DNA from: Pedobacter jejuensis
Lineage (GTDB): Bacteria; Bacteroidota; Bacteroidia; Sphingobacteriales; Sphingobacteriaceae
Length of the DNA stretch: 64,000 bases
Reading direction: 5' to 3'
Assembly: GCF_003725795.1 (NCBI RefSeq)
Contig: NZ_RBEE01000002.1
Location: forward strand, 287,886 to 351,885
Both the position numbers and the translations under genes were made by a program. Numbering within the stretch: position 1 is the stretch's first letter; each line of letters starts with the position of its first letter. Below the pieces are notes generated by a model. The model was not told the origin of the DNA. It was given only the letters and a program-made list of their open reading frames with translations, and did no database searches. This document shows positions 52,036 to 61,871 of this stretch, piece after piece.

Positions 52036-53697
52036 CTACCGCCCTTCTTCATGCATCGTATCGCTATATGGATTCGCATGTGAATAATCTACTGCAGAAA
52101 CTTTATAATCTGTTGGTGCAAAGCTTTTCGAAGAACTCAACGCCATACCCAATTCGAAACGTGTGGGATAAGGTGTTTGCAATAAACTACCAGCCGGAAT
52201 GTAAGGGAAGCTTTCTAAATAAGATTGTATCACACTCGAACTAACCCTTCTATTTATATAAGCTCTGCTTAATTGATGTGGTTCTTTAAGCCCTGCAGCA
52301 CCCAATAATTCTACCGCACTGGCAACCGTTAAGTTATGGAAATTTTTAACACGAACGGTTTTATCTTCAACCACTAAACCTTTCATCAAACTTTGGTCTT
52401 GCGTGGCTACACCAGTCGGGCAGGTATTGCTATTGCATTCAAGTGCTTGTATGCAACCCAAAGCAAACATCATTCCCCTTGCAGCATTACACATATCTGC
52501 TCCAAGTGCAATGTTTTTTACCAAATCAAATCCTGTGGCTACTTTACCAGATGCGATAATTTTAATGTGTTTTTTAAGGTCGAAACCGTTTAAAACATCA
52601 TAAACAAAAGCAACTCCCTCACGCAGAGGCATACCAACAGAATTAGAAAATTCTTGTGGTGCTGCACCAGTTCCACCTTCACCACCATCTACAGTAATAA
52701 AATCAGGATAAATTCCGGTTTCTACCATTGCCTTGCAAATTGCATAAAACTCGCTTTTTCTACCAATACACAACTTAAACCCGACAGGCTTTCCATCTGA
52801 TAAATCGCGAAGTTTTTTAATAAACTCTAATAATCCAATCGGTGAGTTGAAAGCTGAATGAGCTGGTGGCGATAAAACATCTTTACCCTCTGGCACCAAA
52901 CGTATTCTAGCAACCTCAGCGGTAACTTTTCTTGCTGGCAACATACCTCCGTGACCGGGTTTTGCACCTTGAGATAGTTTTACCTCAATCATTTTTACCT
53001 GTTCTGTTTTTGCTCGCTCAGCATAGGCATCGTAATTAAATGTACCGTCATCATTTCTACAACCAAAATAGCCTGTACCAATTTGCCAAATTAAATCGCC
53101 TCCGGGCTGACGATGATAATCGCTGATACCACCTTCACCTGTATTATGAGCAAAGTTGCCCATTTTTGCACCACCGTTTAATGCCAATATCGCATTCTGA
53201 CTTAAAGAGCCAAAACTCATTGCAGAGATGTTATAAATACTTGCAGAATAAGGTTTTTTACAATCTGGTCCGCCTACTAAAACTCGTGGGTCTAAATTTA
53301 ATTCATGGTGTGAAATGGCGGCAATACTATGGCTTAACCATTCGTAACCGTTTTCATAAACGTTTAACTGGGTACCAAAAGGAATGGTATCGTTATCCTT
53401 TTTTGCCCGCTGATAAATTAATGAGCGGTTTAAACGGTTATATGGTGTTCCATTGGTATCACTTTCTACAAAATATTGATAGACTTTTGGTCTCAATTCT
53501 TCCATAAAATACCTAAGCCTTCCAAATACCGGGTAATTTCTAACAATACTATGTTTAGGTTGATATAAATCGTAAACACCCAGAATTACAAATGGTCCGG
53601 TGAATAGGAATGTCCACCATAAAAATGGATGGTATAAGCCCAACATTATGGTTAAGGCAATTAAAAAGGCAGCGATGGCTACGAATGCTTTTCTCAT
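52036..53697 (-). CDS. FMN-binding glutamate-synthase-family membrane protein (GltB central-domain like)
   Basis: The 553-residue protein has two N-terminal membrane helices (about residues 5-42), then a TIM barrel like the FMN domain of glutamate synthase: YNISAMSFGSLSQNAILALNGGAKMGNFAHNTGEGG, KLSQGAKPGHGGMLPARKV, DFITVDGGEGGTGAAPQEF and the cysteine cluster CIQALECNSNTCPTGVATQ that suggests a 3Fe-4S site. Glutaminase and NADPH parts are absent. Stand-alone proteins of this kind are common in bacteria with unproven reactions. It is convergent with the Pif1-like gene and has a divergent neighbour 249 bp upstream. Confidence 0.9.
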   Translation of the reverse strand: MRKAFVAIAAFLIALTIMLGLYHPFLWWTFLFTGPFVILGVYDLYQPKHSIVRNYPVFGRLRYFMEELRPKVYQYFVESDTNGTPYNRLNRSLIYQRAKKDNDTIPFGTQLNVYENGYEWLSHSIAAISHHELNLDPRVLVGGPDCKKPYSASIYNISAMSFGSLSQNAILALNGGAKMGNFAHNTGEGGISDYHRQPGGDLIWQIGTGYFGCRNDDGTFNYDAYAERAKTEQVKMIEVKLSQGAKPGHGGMLPARKVTAEVARIRLVPEGKDVLSPPAHSAFNSPIGLLEFIKKLRDLSDGKPVGFKLCIGRKSEFYAICKAMVETGIYPDFITVDGGEGGTGAAPQEFSNSVGMPLREGVAFVYDVLNGFDLKKHIKIIASGKVATGFDLVKNIALGADMCNAARGMMFALGCIQALECNSNTCPTGVATQDQSLMKGLVVEDKTVRVKNFHNLTVASAVELLGAAGLKEPHQLSRAYINRRVSSSVIQSYLESFPYIPAGSLLQTPYPTRFELGMALSSSKSFAPTDYKVSAVDYSHANPYSDTMHEEGR

Positions 53698-53934
53698 ATT
53701 ATAATTAATTATTTCTAAAATCTACTATGCAAGTTAACTACGATAAACTATCTATTTTGTAAACATAGTTTTAGTGTTAACTTATCTCCAAGCAAATATA
53801 TTATTGATTTTTTTATGCAATGCGGTTTATAATTTTCAAAATTAAAGATAATAACCCTACAGTACAATCATTTGCATAGATTTAAAATAGATGCGATTTA
53901 TAGAATCTCTAAACAACTGACACCATTAAATTGT

Positions 53935-53942
53935 TATTTTTG
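53935..53942 (+). promoter_or_regulatory. Bacteroidota -7 box (TATTTTTG) directly before the tsaC-like gene
   Basis: TATTTTTG is an exact TAnnTTTG match that ends 4 bp before the ATG at 53947. If used, transcription would begin at or next to the start codon, giving a leaderless message. No clear -33 TTG was seen, so chance is possible. Confidence 0.35.
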
Positions 53943-53946
53943 CGTT

Positions 53947-54567
53947 ATGCTTATTAAGATTTATCCAGAAAACCCAAACGAAAGAGCCATTGAGCAAGTT
54001 GTAGAAGTGCTAAAAAAAGGTGGTTTAATTATCTACCCAACAGATACAATTTATGGTTTGGGCTGTGATATTTCCAATCCAAAAGCCATCGAAAAAATTT
54101 GCCGAATTCGTGGAATAAAACCTGAAAAAGCTAATTTTTCATTCATTTGCCATGATTTAAGCCACATATCTGATTTCATCAAACCTATCGACAATACAAC
54201 TTTTAGAGTTTTAAAAAAGGCTTTGCCGGGTCCGTTTACATTTATTTTTAATGCTAATAATAATGTACCTAAACTTTTAAGTTCGAATAAAAAAACGGTT
54301 GGTATTCGTGTGCCAGATAATAACATCGCCAGATGTATAGTAAAAGAATTGGGCAATCCCATCCTTTCAACTTCAATTAAAGATGATGATGAATTGATTG
54401 AATATTCTACCGACCCTGAATTGATATATGAAAAATATCAGGATTTGGTTGATTTGGTAATTGACGGTGGCTATGGAGATAATGAGGCATCGACCGTTAT
54501 AGATTGTACAAATGGCGAATTTGAAGTGATTCGTGAGGGCAAAGGAAATATTGAAGATTTTCTGTAA
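53947..54567 (+). CDS. L-threonylcarbamoyladenylate synthase (TsaC/YrdC/Sua5 type)
   Basis: The 206-residue protein carries the YrdC fold: VVEVLKKGGLIIYPTDTIYGLGCD near residues 18-42, ICRIRGIKPEKANFSFIC, ALPGPFTFIF and the nucleotide-binding TVGIRVPDN and LGNPILSTSIK. It makes threonylcarbamoyl-AMP for the t6A37 base of ANN-decoding tRNAs. The ATG at 53947 starts right before the conserved region; an upstream start at 53872 would add 25 unrelated residues. A second YrdC-like gene may exist elsewhere, in which case this copy could serve a paralogous role. Confidence 0.92.
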   Translation: MLIKIYPENPNERAIEQVVEVLKKGGLIIYPTDTIYGLGCDISNPKAIEKICRIRGIKPEKANFSFICHDLSHISDFIKPIDNTTFRVLKKALPGPFTFIFNANNNVPKLLSSNKKTVGIRVPDNNIARCIVKELGNPILSTSIKDDDELIEYSTDPELIYEKYQDLVDLVIDGGYGDNEASTVIDCTNGEFEVIREGKGNIEDFL

Positions 54568-54989
54568 ATCACCCTTTTAAACCACGTTACATCGCCATAA
54601 CTTTTCAACATCTGTATTTAAATCCCTGTAAATCTTTAGATTTATACCATAAATGGATAACTACCATTTTACAAACAAGCTGATTTAACATTCCCTAAAT
54701 ATTAAATTAATATTCGAAACCTATTTTCGCATCCTAAACCATCCCAATATGACGAAACATCTACATCAATAAAGCTGGTTCCGGCTGTGTCTTTTTGCTT
54801 TTCGCAAATTGATTTTTTATCTATTTATTCAATTATATATCCTTTGAGCATAACCCTTTGTCATGGATAATATTTTGCATGAACTTCCTTAAAATCAATT
54901 TACTACAAATCGGTTACACCACAAATTACAGATTGCATTGTACAATGCAATTAATGCTCTAAATCATTTTATATCCCTATAAAATTTGT
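54568..54989. other. Intergenic region upstream of the PHP T9SS gene
   Basis: These 422 bp between the tsaC-like and the T9SS protein genes hold no supported gene. The notable structure is a perfect 20-bp palindrome at 54932-54951. The rest is AT-rich, with no exact TAnnTTTG box; TAAAATTTG at 54980-54988 is a near match but touches the start codon. Confidence 0.6.
54932..54951. promoter_or_regulatory. Perfect 20-bp palindrome, candidate operator
   Basis: ATTGCATTGTACAATGCAAT is its own reverse complement over all 20 bases and has no loop, so it is more like a dimeric-protein binding site than a terminator. It lies 38 bp before the ATG at 54990. I saw no second copy in the window. Confidence 0.6.
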
Positions 54990-57900
54990 ATGAAAAAAAT
55001 TTTACTGTTATCACTGCTATTTTTTATGGCAGGAAAAATGTTTGCTCAGAGTTTCACGGCAACATATTCCTTTGCTAATGTTACTACTACCTCTAGTAAA
55101 ACGGATCCAACACCAGTACCAACCTCATTAGGTATTAATTTCAGCCCATTTACAGCAAACGGAGCTGTATCTGCAAACCCAAACGCTGGAGGAAGATTCT
55201 CATTTACGAATCAATCAACTGGTGCAATAAATGGTAGCGATGTTTTTACAGGAACCGTTGATTTAAGTAAATATTACGAGGTTACTGTAACACCTACCGT
55301 GGGATATACTTTAAATATCGCATCTATAAAATTTACATTACAACGTTCAGCTACTGGAATAAGACAATATGTTGTAAGATCTAACAAAAATGGTTACTCA
55401 ACTAATTTGCCAGCATCTATAGCTCCACAAAATACAGATTTACAAGTATTAACTGGTAATGTCTTTCAGGTTACGGATGCTTCTGCAACTGCTGAAGTAG
55501 GTAGTACTATTACACTAAATGGCTACACAAATATTACTGCTGCTACAACTTTCCGTTTCTATGGCTACAACGCCGAAGCCATCGGTGGTACATTTAGTAT
55601 TGATGACGTGACAATTGCAGGGACTGCTTTATCGGGATCAGATACCACCCCACCCACAAATGCTGCAGATTATCCAAAAACGGCTTCAATAACCAGTACA
55701 TCAGTTAACTTAATTAGTAATATAAATGAGGCAGGTAACACTTATTACGTTTTAATTCCTGCTACTGGAACGGCTCCAACAACATCAGCACAAATAAAAG
55801 CTGGTAGAGATGGAAATAATGTTGCCGCTTTAAAATCAGGAACAATAGCAAATACGATAAATACAGATGCTATTGCCACAATAACAGGATTGACCCTTTC
55901 AACCGCATATAGAATTTATGTAGTTTCAGAAGATGCAGCAAGCACCCCAAACTTGCAAACTTCATTTTCAACCTTAAACTTTTCTACCCTTGGTGCTGCC
56001 GACGTAACCCCTCCCGTAACCACACCAACTTACCCGAAAACCAATAACCCTACCTTAACATCAATAGATTTAATTAATAACATAAACGAAGCTGGCACAA
56101 GTTATTATGTACTTCTAGCTTCGGGTGCAAACGCACCAACACCTGCACAAGTTAAAGCAGGCCAAACATCCACAGGCACCACCGCATTTAAATTTGGTTC
56201 GTTTGCCAATGCAGCAAATACAGATGCAACAACAACAATTTCTGGTTTAACCGCAGGGACCACCTATGCAATTTATGTAGTTTCGCAAGATGCTGCAGGG
56301 AATTTGCAAACTACAGTTTCTACCGTTGGCGCTATAACAGCAAACCCGCCATTGGTTAGCGCACCTATAATTATTAGTCAATATTACGAGGGAACATCTA
56401 CAAACAAATGGATTGAATTAACCAATTTAAGTAACGCACCAATTAATACTGCATCGCCACAGTTAAAGTTAGCTTTATATAATATCTCCGGCGATGCTGG
56501 AACCATCAATATCACTGGTGCACCATCGCAAATCGTAAATCTAAACTTTACCATTCCCGCACGTGGCTCTGTTTTGTTGGGTAATACAGGAAATAGCAGC
56601 ACCGAAGTTCCATATTTAAATAGCACGAGTGCTGTGTTAAACAGTAATTCGGTAATCAATTTTAATGGTAATGATGGCGTTGCTTTACTCGATGCCAACA
56701 ATAATGTTATCGATGCATTCGGACAGGGTGTAAACGCCAAAGATGTTTCATATGTAAGAAGTTTAAATGTTACTGCGCCAAGCCCAACTTATATAAATGA
56801 TGATTGGACACTCACAACCTTAGCTGTAGTTCAAAATGCAATTGATGATGATGACGTAAATAGATTGGGTGTTCATTTCCCACCAAATTTGCCTGTTTGT
56901 GCAGCACCATCAAGCCCAGCAACTGCATTAGCATTTAATAGCGTTACCACCAGTAGCATCTCTGCAAGTTTTACCAAGTCTGCCGATGCAAATGAGTATT
57001 TAATTATCAGAAGTTTAAATTCAACCTTATCTGCTCTACCTGTTGATGGAACAGTTTACAATGTAGGTTCTACTTTTGGTGGCGGTATTGTTGCCAACAG
57101 AATTGTAACCAACACCTTTACCGATAACGGCCTATCTGATAATACAAGCTATACCTATTTTATCATTCCATTAAATAATATTTCCTGTACTGGGGGACCA
57201 AAATACTTAACCACCGGAATTTTAAAGGCTAGTCAGCTTACCAAAGCTTTATTGCCTTGTGCGGTTCCTGTCGCACAGCCTACAAATTTTGTGGTCACTT
57301 CATCAAACTACAATTTTATACAAGCTGCATTTACGCCTGCAAACGGTGCCGATGAATACCTCGTGATAATGAGTACCAGCAATGCGCTATCAGCCGCTCC
57401 TATAAACCAAAACACTTACAATGTTGGCGACCAGTTAGGTGGCGGCATTGTAGTAAAAAGAGGAACAGGAGGCACTTTTATTAGAAATGGATTAGCACAG
57501 AATACGAATTATTACTTCTTCATCTATTCGATAAATAGTGCATGCAGCGGAGGTCCGTTGTATTTAACTACACAGCCGCTCTTAGGAAATTTGAAAACAG
57601 GCATTTTAGATGTTAACAAACTGAATTTTTACTACGGAAATTTACATAGTCACAGTAGTTATTCTGATGGAAATAAAGATGATTTAACTAAGAAACCAGA
57701 AGATGATTATGCTTTCGCGAAGAATTCGATGAATTTGGATTTTTTAGGAATATCAGAACACAACCATACCCAAGCCGGAATGTCGCTAGCAAGCTGGCAA
57801 CCTGGAATTGACGCCGCTAAAAAAGCAACAACATCAAATTTTGTGGCCTTGCATGGTATGGAATGGGGCGTTATTAGCGGTGGTGGACATGTTATTGTAT

Positions 57901-60215
57901 ATGGTATCGATTCATTAATTGGCTGGGAACCAGGCGAAAACCAAATCTACGTTCCGAAAAGTGTTTACACAGGTACAACCGGATTATTTAGAATAATCAA
58001 CAGACATGGGTTAAATGCTGTTGCAACACTTGCCCACCCAAATACAACTGATTATAACAACGTTTTAGCTAATTATGATTTAAGTGCTGATAGTGCTATT
58101 GTAGGTACTGCTTTAGAAAGCGGACCTGCGTTTTCTACCAATGTAACCTACTCTGACCCGGCAAGCTCGATGAGTTATCTGAGTTATTACAACCGAATGC
58201 TGGCAAGAGGTTATCACCTTGGTGCAAGTATCGACCACGATAACCATAATTTAACTTTTGGTAGGCATACACGGGCAAGGTTGGTAGTGCTTGCTCCTGC
58301 CCTAACAGAAAATGATTTGTTGGATGCGATTAAGAAAATGCGTTTTTATGCCTCGCAAGATTCTGCTGCAAAAATTGTCTTCACCATTAACAAACAACCG
58401 GTTGGTAGTGTATTTAAAACAGCTGGCGCACCTGCTATCGAATTAAGTTCGATTACCACGAGTCCTGTTACAAGCATTAAAATTTTGTACGGTACCCCAG
58501 GAAGCGGCACCAACCCAGTTGAAATAGCAACAAGTGCAACAACCAACTTAACTTATACGCATAATGCATTATCAAACCTGGCAACTGGTTATTACTATGC
58601 TGATATTGTAGAGGCTGATGGAAGCAGAATAATTACCTCTCCAATTTGGTACACCAGAGATGATGCTACGGTTAAGGCAACCCAAACCATTACATTTGCC
58701 CCAACTAAAACGGTAACTTACGGCGACCCTGATTTCCCGATAGGTGCAACGAGTGACAATACAAACATCAACATTACTTACACGAGTAGCGATACCAATA
58801 TAGCAACCATCAGCAATAATGATATCCATATTGTAAAAGCAGGGACGGTCACCATAACGGCAAATCAAGCGGGAGATACATTTTTTAATCCTGCTGTAGC
58901 GAAACAACAAGTTTTAACCATTGCGCCCAAAACCATTACGGTTACAGCTGATGCAAAAACCAAAGTAGAATCGACTGTTGACCCAATGTTAACATACACA
59001 TCTACCCCAACGTTAATTGGAGCAGATGCTTTTACTGGTACATTAACCAGAAATCCTGGCGAAACCGCTGTCGATTATGCGATAACCCAAGGAACTTTGG
59101 CATTAAGCACCAATTATAACATTATTTATAAATCTGCCAACTTACGCATTTACGCTAAACCGGCTGCTACATTAAGTGGCAATGTCTCCGTTCCCTTAAA
59201 TGCTGCCAATCCAGCAATTACCTTTACCGCTGCAACTGGCACTGCACCATTTACATTTACTTACACTATAAATGGAGGGGCGAGCCAAACAATTAAATCT
59301 ACAACAAATACAGTAACAGTAAACGCATCTACAGCAACTGCAGGCACATTTACGTACACCATTACCAGCATTACCGATGCTTATAGTACGCAATCACAAA
59401 ACGTATCTACAACTGTAAAAATTTATCCAATTCCTGTAGCAACCATTTTTGGTACGACAGCAATTTGTTTGAATGGAAACCCACCTACGGTAACTTTTAC
59501 TGGTACTAATGGAACAGGCCCTTTTATTTTCACTTATCGTATTAATGGCGGTGCAAGCCAAACAGTAAGCACAACAGGAACAAATAACACCGCTACTGTA
59601 GTTGCACCAAGCAATATAGCTGGAACCTTTACTTACAATTTGTTACAGGTTGCTGATGTAAATGCATCTCAAAGTCAAACAGGGAATGCAACCGTTACCA
59701 TTAATCAATTGCCCGTAATCACAATAAATAGCAATAAAGGTGTATCAATTTCCAAAGGTGATGCTATTGTTTTGACTGCATCGGGAGGTTCGCAATACAG
59801 CTGGACTGGTGCGGATATTACTAGTGGTCAGAATTTGGCTGCGCTAACCATCCGACCAAAGCAAAGCGGAAATTATAAGGTTATGGTAACAAATGCTAGT
59901 GGTTGTATTTCAGAACAAACTATTGCCATAACGGTGATAAACGATTACAAGTTGGAGGCCAGCAATGTTTTAACACCAAATGGTGATGGTTATAACGATA
60001 AATTCATCATCAAGAACATAGATTACTATCCTAACAATACTTTGAGAATTTTCGATAAAGCCGGGAGAATATTATACACCAAACAAGTTTACACCAATGA
60101 TTGGGATGGAACTGTGAATGGTAGTCCGCTTGCTGAGGGAACTTATTATTACATTATCGATTTGGGAACAGGAATCGGAACATTCAAAGGATTTATCAAC
60201 ATTATTAGAGACTAA
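54990..60215 (+). CDS. Secreted T9SS protein with PHP/CehA-type metallophosphoesterase domain
   Basis: The 1741-residue protein starts with a signal peptide (MKKILLLSLLFFMAGKMFAQ). Order of parts: an N-terminal beta domain (about 20-215), two fibronectin-like repeats with TPTYPKTNNPTLTSIDLINNINEAG, a lamin-tail-like domain (about 455-590; IISQYYEGTSTNKWIELTN), two FN3-like repeats, then a PHP metallophosphoesterase beginning at H886/H888 (NLHSHSSYSDGN) with GISEHNHT, LHGMEWG, TLAHPN and SIDHDNHN. MBG-like and Ig-like repeats follow, and a type B T9SS C-terminal domain (VLTPNGDGYNDKF ... WDGTVNGSPLAEGTYYYIIDLG). All PHP metal ligands seem present, so an active surface phosphodiesterase or phosphatase is likely. 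PorP/SprF follows 8 bp later. Confidence 0.92.
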   Translation: MKKILLLSLLFFMAGKMFAQSFTATYSFANVTTTSSKTDPTPVPTSLGINFSPFTANGAVSANPNAGGRFSFTNQSTGAINGSDVFTGTVDLSKYYEVTVTPTVGYTLNIASIKFTLQRSATGIRQYVVRSNKNGYSTNLPASIAPQNTDLQVLTGNVFQVTDASATAEVGSTITLNGYTNITAATTFRFYGYNAEAIGGTFSIDDVTIAGTALSGSDTTPPTNAADYPKTASITSTSVNLISNINEAGNTYYVLIPATGTAPTTSAQIKAGRDGNNVAALKSGTIANTINTDAIATITGLTLSTAYRIYVVSEDAASTPNLQTSFSTLNFSTLGAADVTPPVTTPTYPKTNNPTLTSIDLINNINEAGTSYYVLLASGANAPTPAQVKAGQTSTGTTAFKFGSFANAANTDATTTISGLTAGTTYAIYVVSQDAAGNLQTTVSTVGAITANPPLVSAPIIISQYYEGTSTNKWIELTNLSNAPINTASPQLKLALYNISGDAGTINITGAPSQIVNLNFTIPARGSVLLGNTGNSSTEVPYLNSTSAVLNSNSVINFNGNDGVALLDANNNVIDAFGQGVNAKDVSYVRSLNVTAPSPTYINDDWTLTTLAVVQNAIDDDDVNRLGVHFPPNLPVCAAPSSPATALAFNSVTTSSISASFTKSADANEYLIIRSLNSTLSALPVDGTVYNVGSTFGGGIVANRIVTNTFTDNGLSDNTSYTYFIIPLNNISCTGGPKYLTTGILKASQLTKALLPCAVPVAQPTNFVVTSSNYNFIQAAFTPANGADEYLVIMSTSNALSAAPINQNTYNVGDQLGGGIVVKRGTGGTFIRNGLAQNTNYYFFIYSINSACSGGPLYLTTQPLLGNLKTGILDVNKLNFYYGNLHSHSSYSDGNKDDLTKKPEDDYAFAKNSMNLDFLGISEHNHTQAGMSLASWQPGIDAAKKATTSNFVALHGMEWGVISGGGHVIVYGIDSLIGWEPGENQIYVPKSVYTGTTGLFRIINRHGLNAVATLAHPNTTDYNNVLANYDLSADSAIVGTALESGPAFSTNVTYSDPASSMSYLSYYNRMLARGYHLGASIDHDNHNLTFGRHTRARLVVLAPALTENDLLDAIKKMRFYASQDSAAKIVFTINKQPVGSVFKTAGAPAIELSSITTSPVTSIKILYGTPGSGTNPVEIATSATTNLTYTHNALSNLATGYYYADIVEADGSRIITSPIWYTRDDATVKATQTITFAPTKTVTYGDPDFPIGATSDNTNINITYTSSDTNIATISNNDIHIVKAGTVTITANQAGDTFFNPAVAKQQVLTIAPKTITVTADAKTKVESTVDPMLTYTSTPTLIGADAFTGTLTRNPGETAVDYAITQGTLALSTNYNIIYKSANLRIYAKPAATLSGNVSVPLNAANPAITFTAATGTAPFTFTYTINGGASQTIKSTTNTVTVNASTATAGTFTYTITSITDAYSTQSQNVSTTVKIYPIPVATIFGTTAICLNGNPPTVTFTGTNGTGPFIFTYRINGGASQTVSTTGTNNTATVVAPSNIAGTFTYNLLQVADVNASQSQTGNATVTINQLPVITINSNKGVSISKGDAIVLTASGGSQYSWTGADITSGQNLAALTIRPKQSGNYKVMVTNASGCISEQTIAITVINDYKLEASNVLTPNGDGYNDKFIIKNIDYYPNNTLRIFDKAGRILYTKQVYTNDWDGTVNGSPLAEGTYYYIIDLGTGIGTFKGFINIIRD

Positions 60216-60223
60216 TTACAGAC

Positions 60224-61144
60224 ATGAAAGCAATTACAAAAAATATAAAACAAATAAGTCGCGTAACGTTTCTATTTGCCTTTGGTACCTTGTTATTCAA
60301 TAAAGCAAAGGCACAGATACTGCCCTTGAATGCACAATATTTTCAGAATAGATATTTGGTGAATCCTTCAATGGCTGGTATTAATGGGGGTTTTAATATT
60401 AACGGAAGTTTCCGCAAACAGTGGACAAATATTCCAGGTGCACCGATTACACAAAGCGTAACCTTAGACCAACAAGTGGATAAAGTGGGTTGGGGTGTGA
60501 ATATTTATAATGAAAAATCGGGAGGTATTCAACGCACCAAAGCAGTTGGAACGTTTGCCTATCATCTACCATTGAGCAGCGATGACCAGAAATTAAATTT
60601 CGGTATTTCGTTTGGTGCTAGTCAGGATAAATTGGATTTAAGCAGCATTAGAAACAGCGATATTAACGACCCGTCGATTGCCCGTTTTAATGATAGGGGT
60701 TATTATCTGGATGGCGATTTTGGAGTTTCTTATACATCAAATGGATTAAGTGTGGAGGGAGCGATTCCGAACATGCGTTCAGTTTTTAGAAATGATGATT
60801 TAAACTTCGCAGATAAACCGACTTTTTATTCGGCAGTAAGTTATAAAATAAACTTCGGAACGGGTTTAAATGGCATCAGCCTTGAACCTAAAGGCGTTTT
60901 TAGAGGAATTAAAAATTATAAAAACCTATGGGATGCCGGTTTAAACGCCAATTTTGCAAACGATAAATTGTATGTATTGGCGATGTATCACAATACACAA
61001 AACGCAACGGTTGGCTTTGGAATGAATTACAAATCGACCCTTTATTTTATGGCCTATTATAACACTGCAACTTCGGCAATTAGCGGTTATACTGATGGTG
61101 ATTTTGAAATAAATGTTAGGGTAAATATCGGGAAGAAAAAATAG
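60224..61144 (+). CDS. PorP/SprF family T9SS outer-membrane protein, second copy
   Basis: The 306-residue protein has a signal peptide (ending about NKAKAQ) and the PorP/SprF start PLNAQYFQNRYLVNPSMAGINGGFN, then barrel strands (VGWGVNIYNEKSGG, LNFGISFGASQDKL) ending DFEINVRVNIGKKK. It begins 8 bp after the PHP T9SS protein and is almost certainly its dedicated export or attachment partner. It differs strongly in sequence from the PorP/SprF at 28539-29540. Confidence 0.94.
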   Translation: MKAITKNIKQISRVTFLFAFGTLLFNKAKAQILPLNAQYFQNRYLVNPSMAGINGGFNINGSFRKQWTNIPGAPITQSVTLDQQVDKVGWGVNIYNEKSGGIQRTKAVGTFAYHLPLSSDDQKLNFGISFGASQDKLDLSSIRNSDINDPSIARFNDRGYYLDGDFGVSYTSNGLSVEGAIPNMRSVFRNDDLNFADKPTFYSAVSYKINFGTGLNGISLEPKGVFRGIKNYKNLWDAGLNANFANDKLYVLAMYHNTQNATVGFGMNYKSTLYFMAYYNTATSAISGYTDGDFEINVRVNIGKKK

Positions 61145-61745
61145 TAATTAGTTTACACACATTAGTCCGGCCAGGACAGTTACAACATAATTAATAAATT
61201 AAAAAGATTTCTCGGCTTCGCTCGAAATGACGGTCGCATCAAAAAACTTTGCCATTCCACCCTGCTATCTGGCCTAGGAAATGATGCCAGGATGAAAGAA
61301 AAGATATAATGTAATTTAATAGGATGAGGCTATATTATTAGAAATTCGAGAATAGCATTAAATTTGGCGTCTTAAGCCTCACCCTATCAATGGCAGTGGT
61401 TTTTTCTACTTTTTGTCCATCCCTCTCCTTGAAGAGAGGGAATTAAAGGCTGTGCTTTTAAGCAAAAAGCAAGTAATGTGCGTTTAAAAATCATATTTTG
61501 AATAATCGCGTCACGGCCGCAATAAAACCTTGCTATTTCCGCCCTGCTAGCCGGCCTAGGAAATGATGGCAGGATAAGCAGTTGAAACTTGTGCACAAAC
61601 ATCCATTTTCCGAATAACCAAAACAGCGGTAAGTGCGATTCTTCATCGGACCTACTCCGCTGTTGCCAGTAAAGTTTCGAATGGCTTATTCAACATCAGT
61701 TCCAAGCCTTGATTTTTCTTTCTTGTCATCAAGAAAAAGAAAAAA
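61145..61745. repeat. Nested-hairpin intergenic repeat upstream of nhaA
   Basis: No gene is supported. The block holds AGATTTCTCGGCTTCGCTC at about 61205, hairpins CCTGCTA..GGCCTAGG..CAGG at 61261-61291 and 61543-61573, a CCCTCTCCTTGAAGAGAGGG hairpin at 61422-61441, a nested hairpin at 61624-61662, and ends with AACATCAGTTCCAAGCCTTG and a CTTGAT...ATCAAG hairpin. Closely similar sequence recurs after nhaA. Minus-strand frames at 61387-61602 and 61652-61846 are repeat readings. Confidence 0.85.
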
Positions 61746-61871
61746 TTGTTTAGTAAACTATCTAAGAAAAGCAAAAGCATTCTTTTATTCAAGAGAAATA
61801 ACGACTTAAAAACCATTCCTATTAACATCAATAACACCGCTAACAATCAAAAATTCCTTATTTTTACAGCA

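Noticed and set aside
61387..61846. Minus-strand frames at 61387-61602 and 61652-61846, and the similar one at 63796-63978
   Set aside because: They are readings of the nested-hairpin element around nhaA; the sequence conservation is at DNA level and includes frame-breaking changes.
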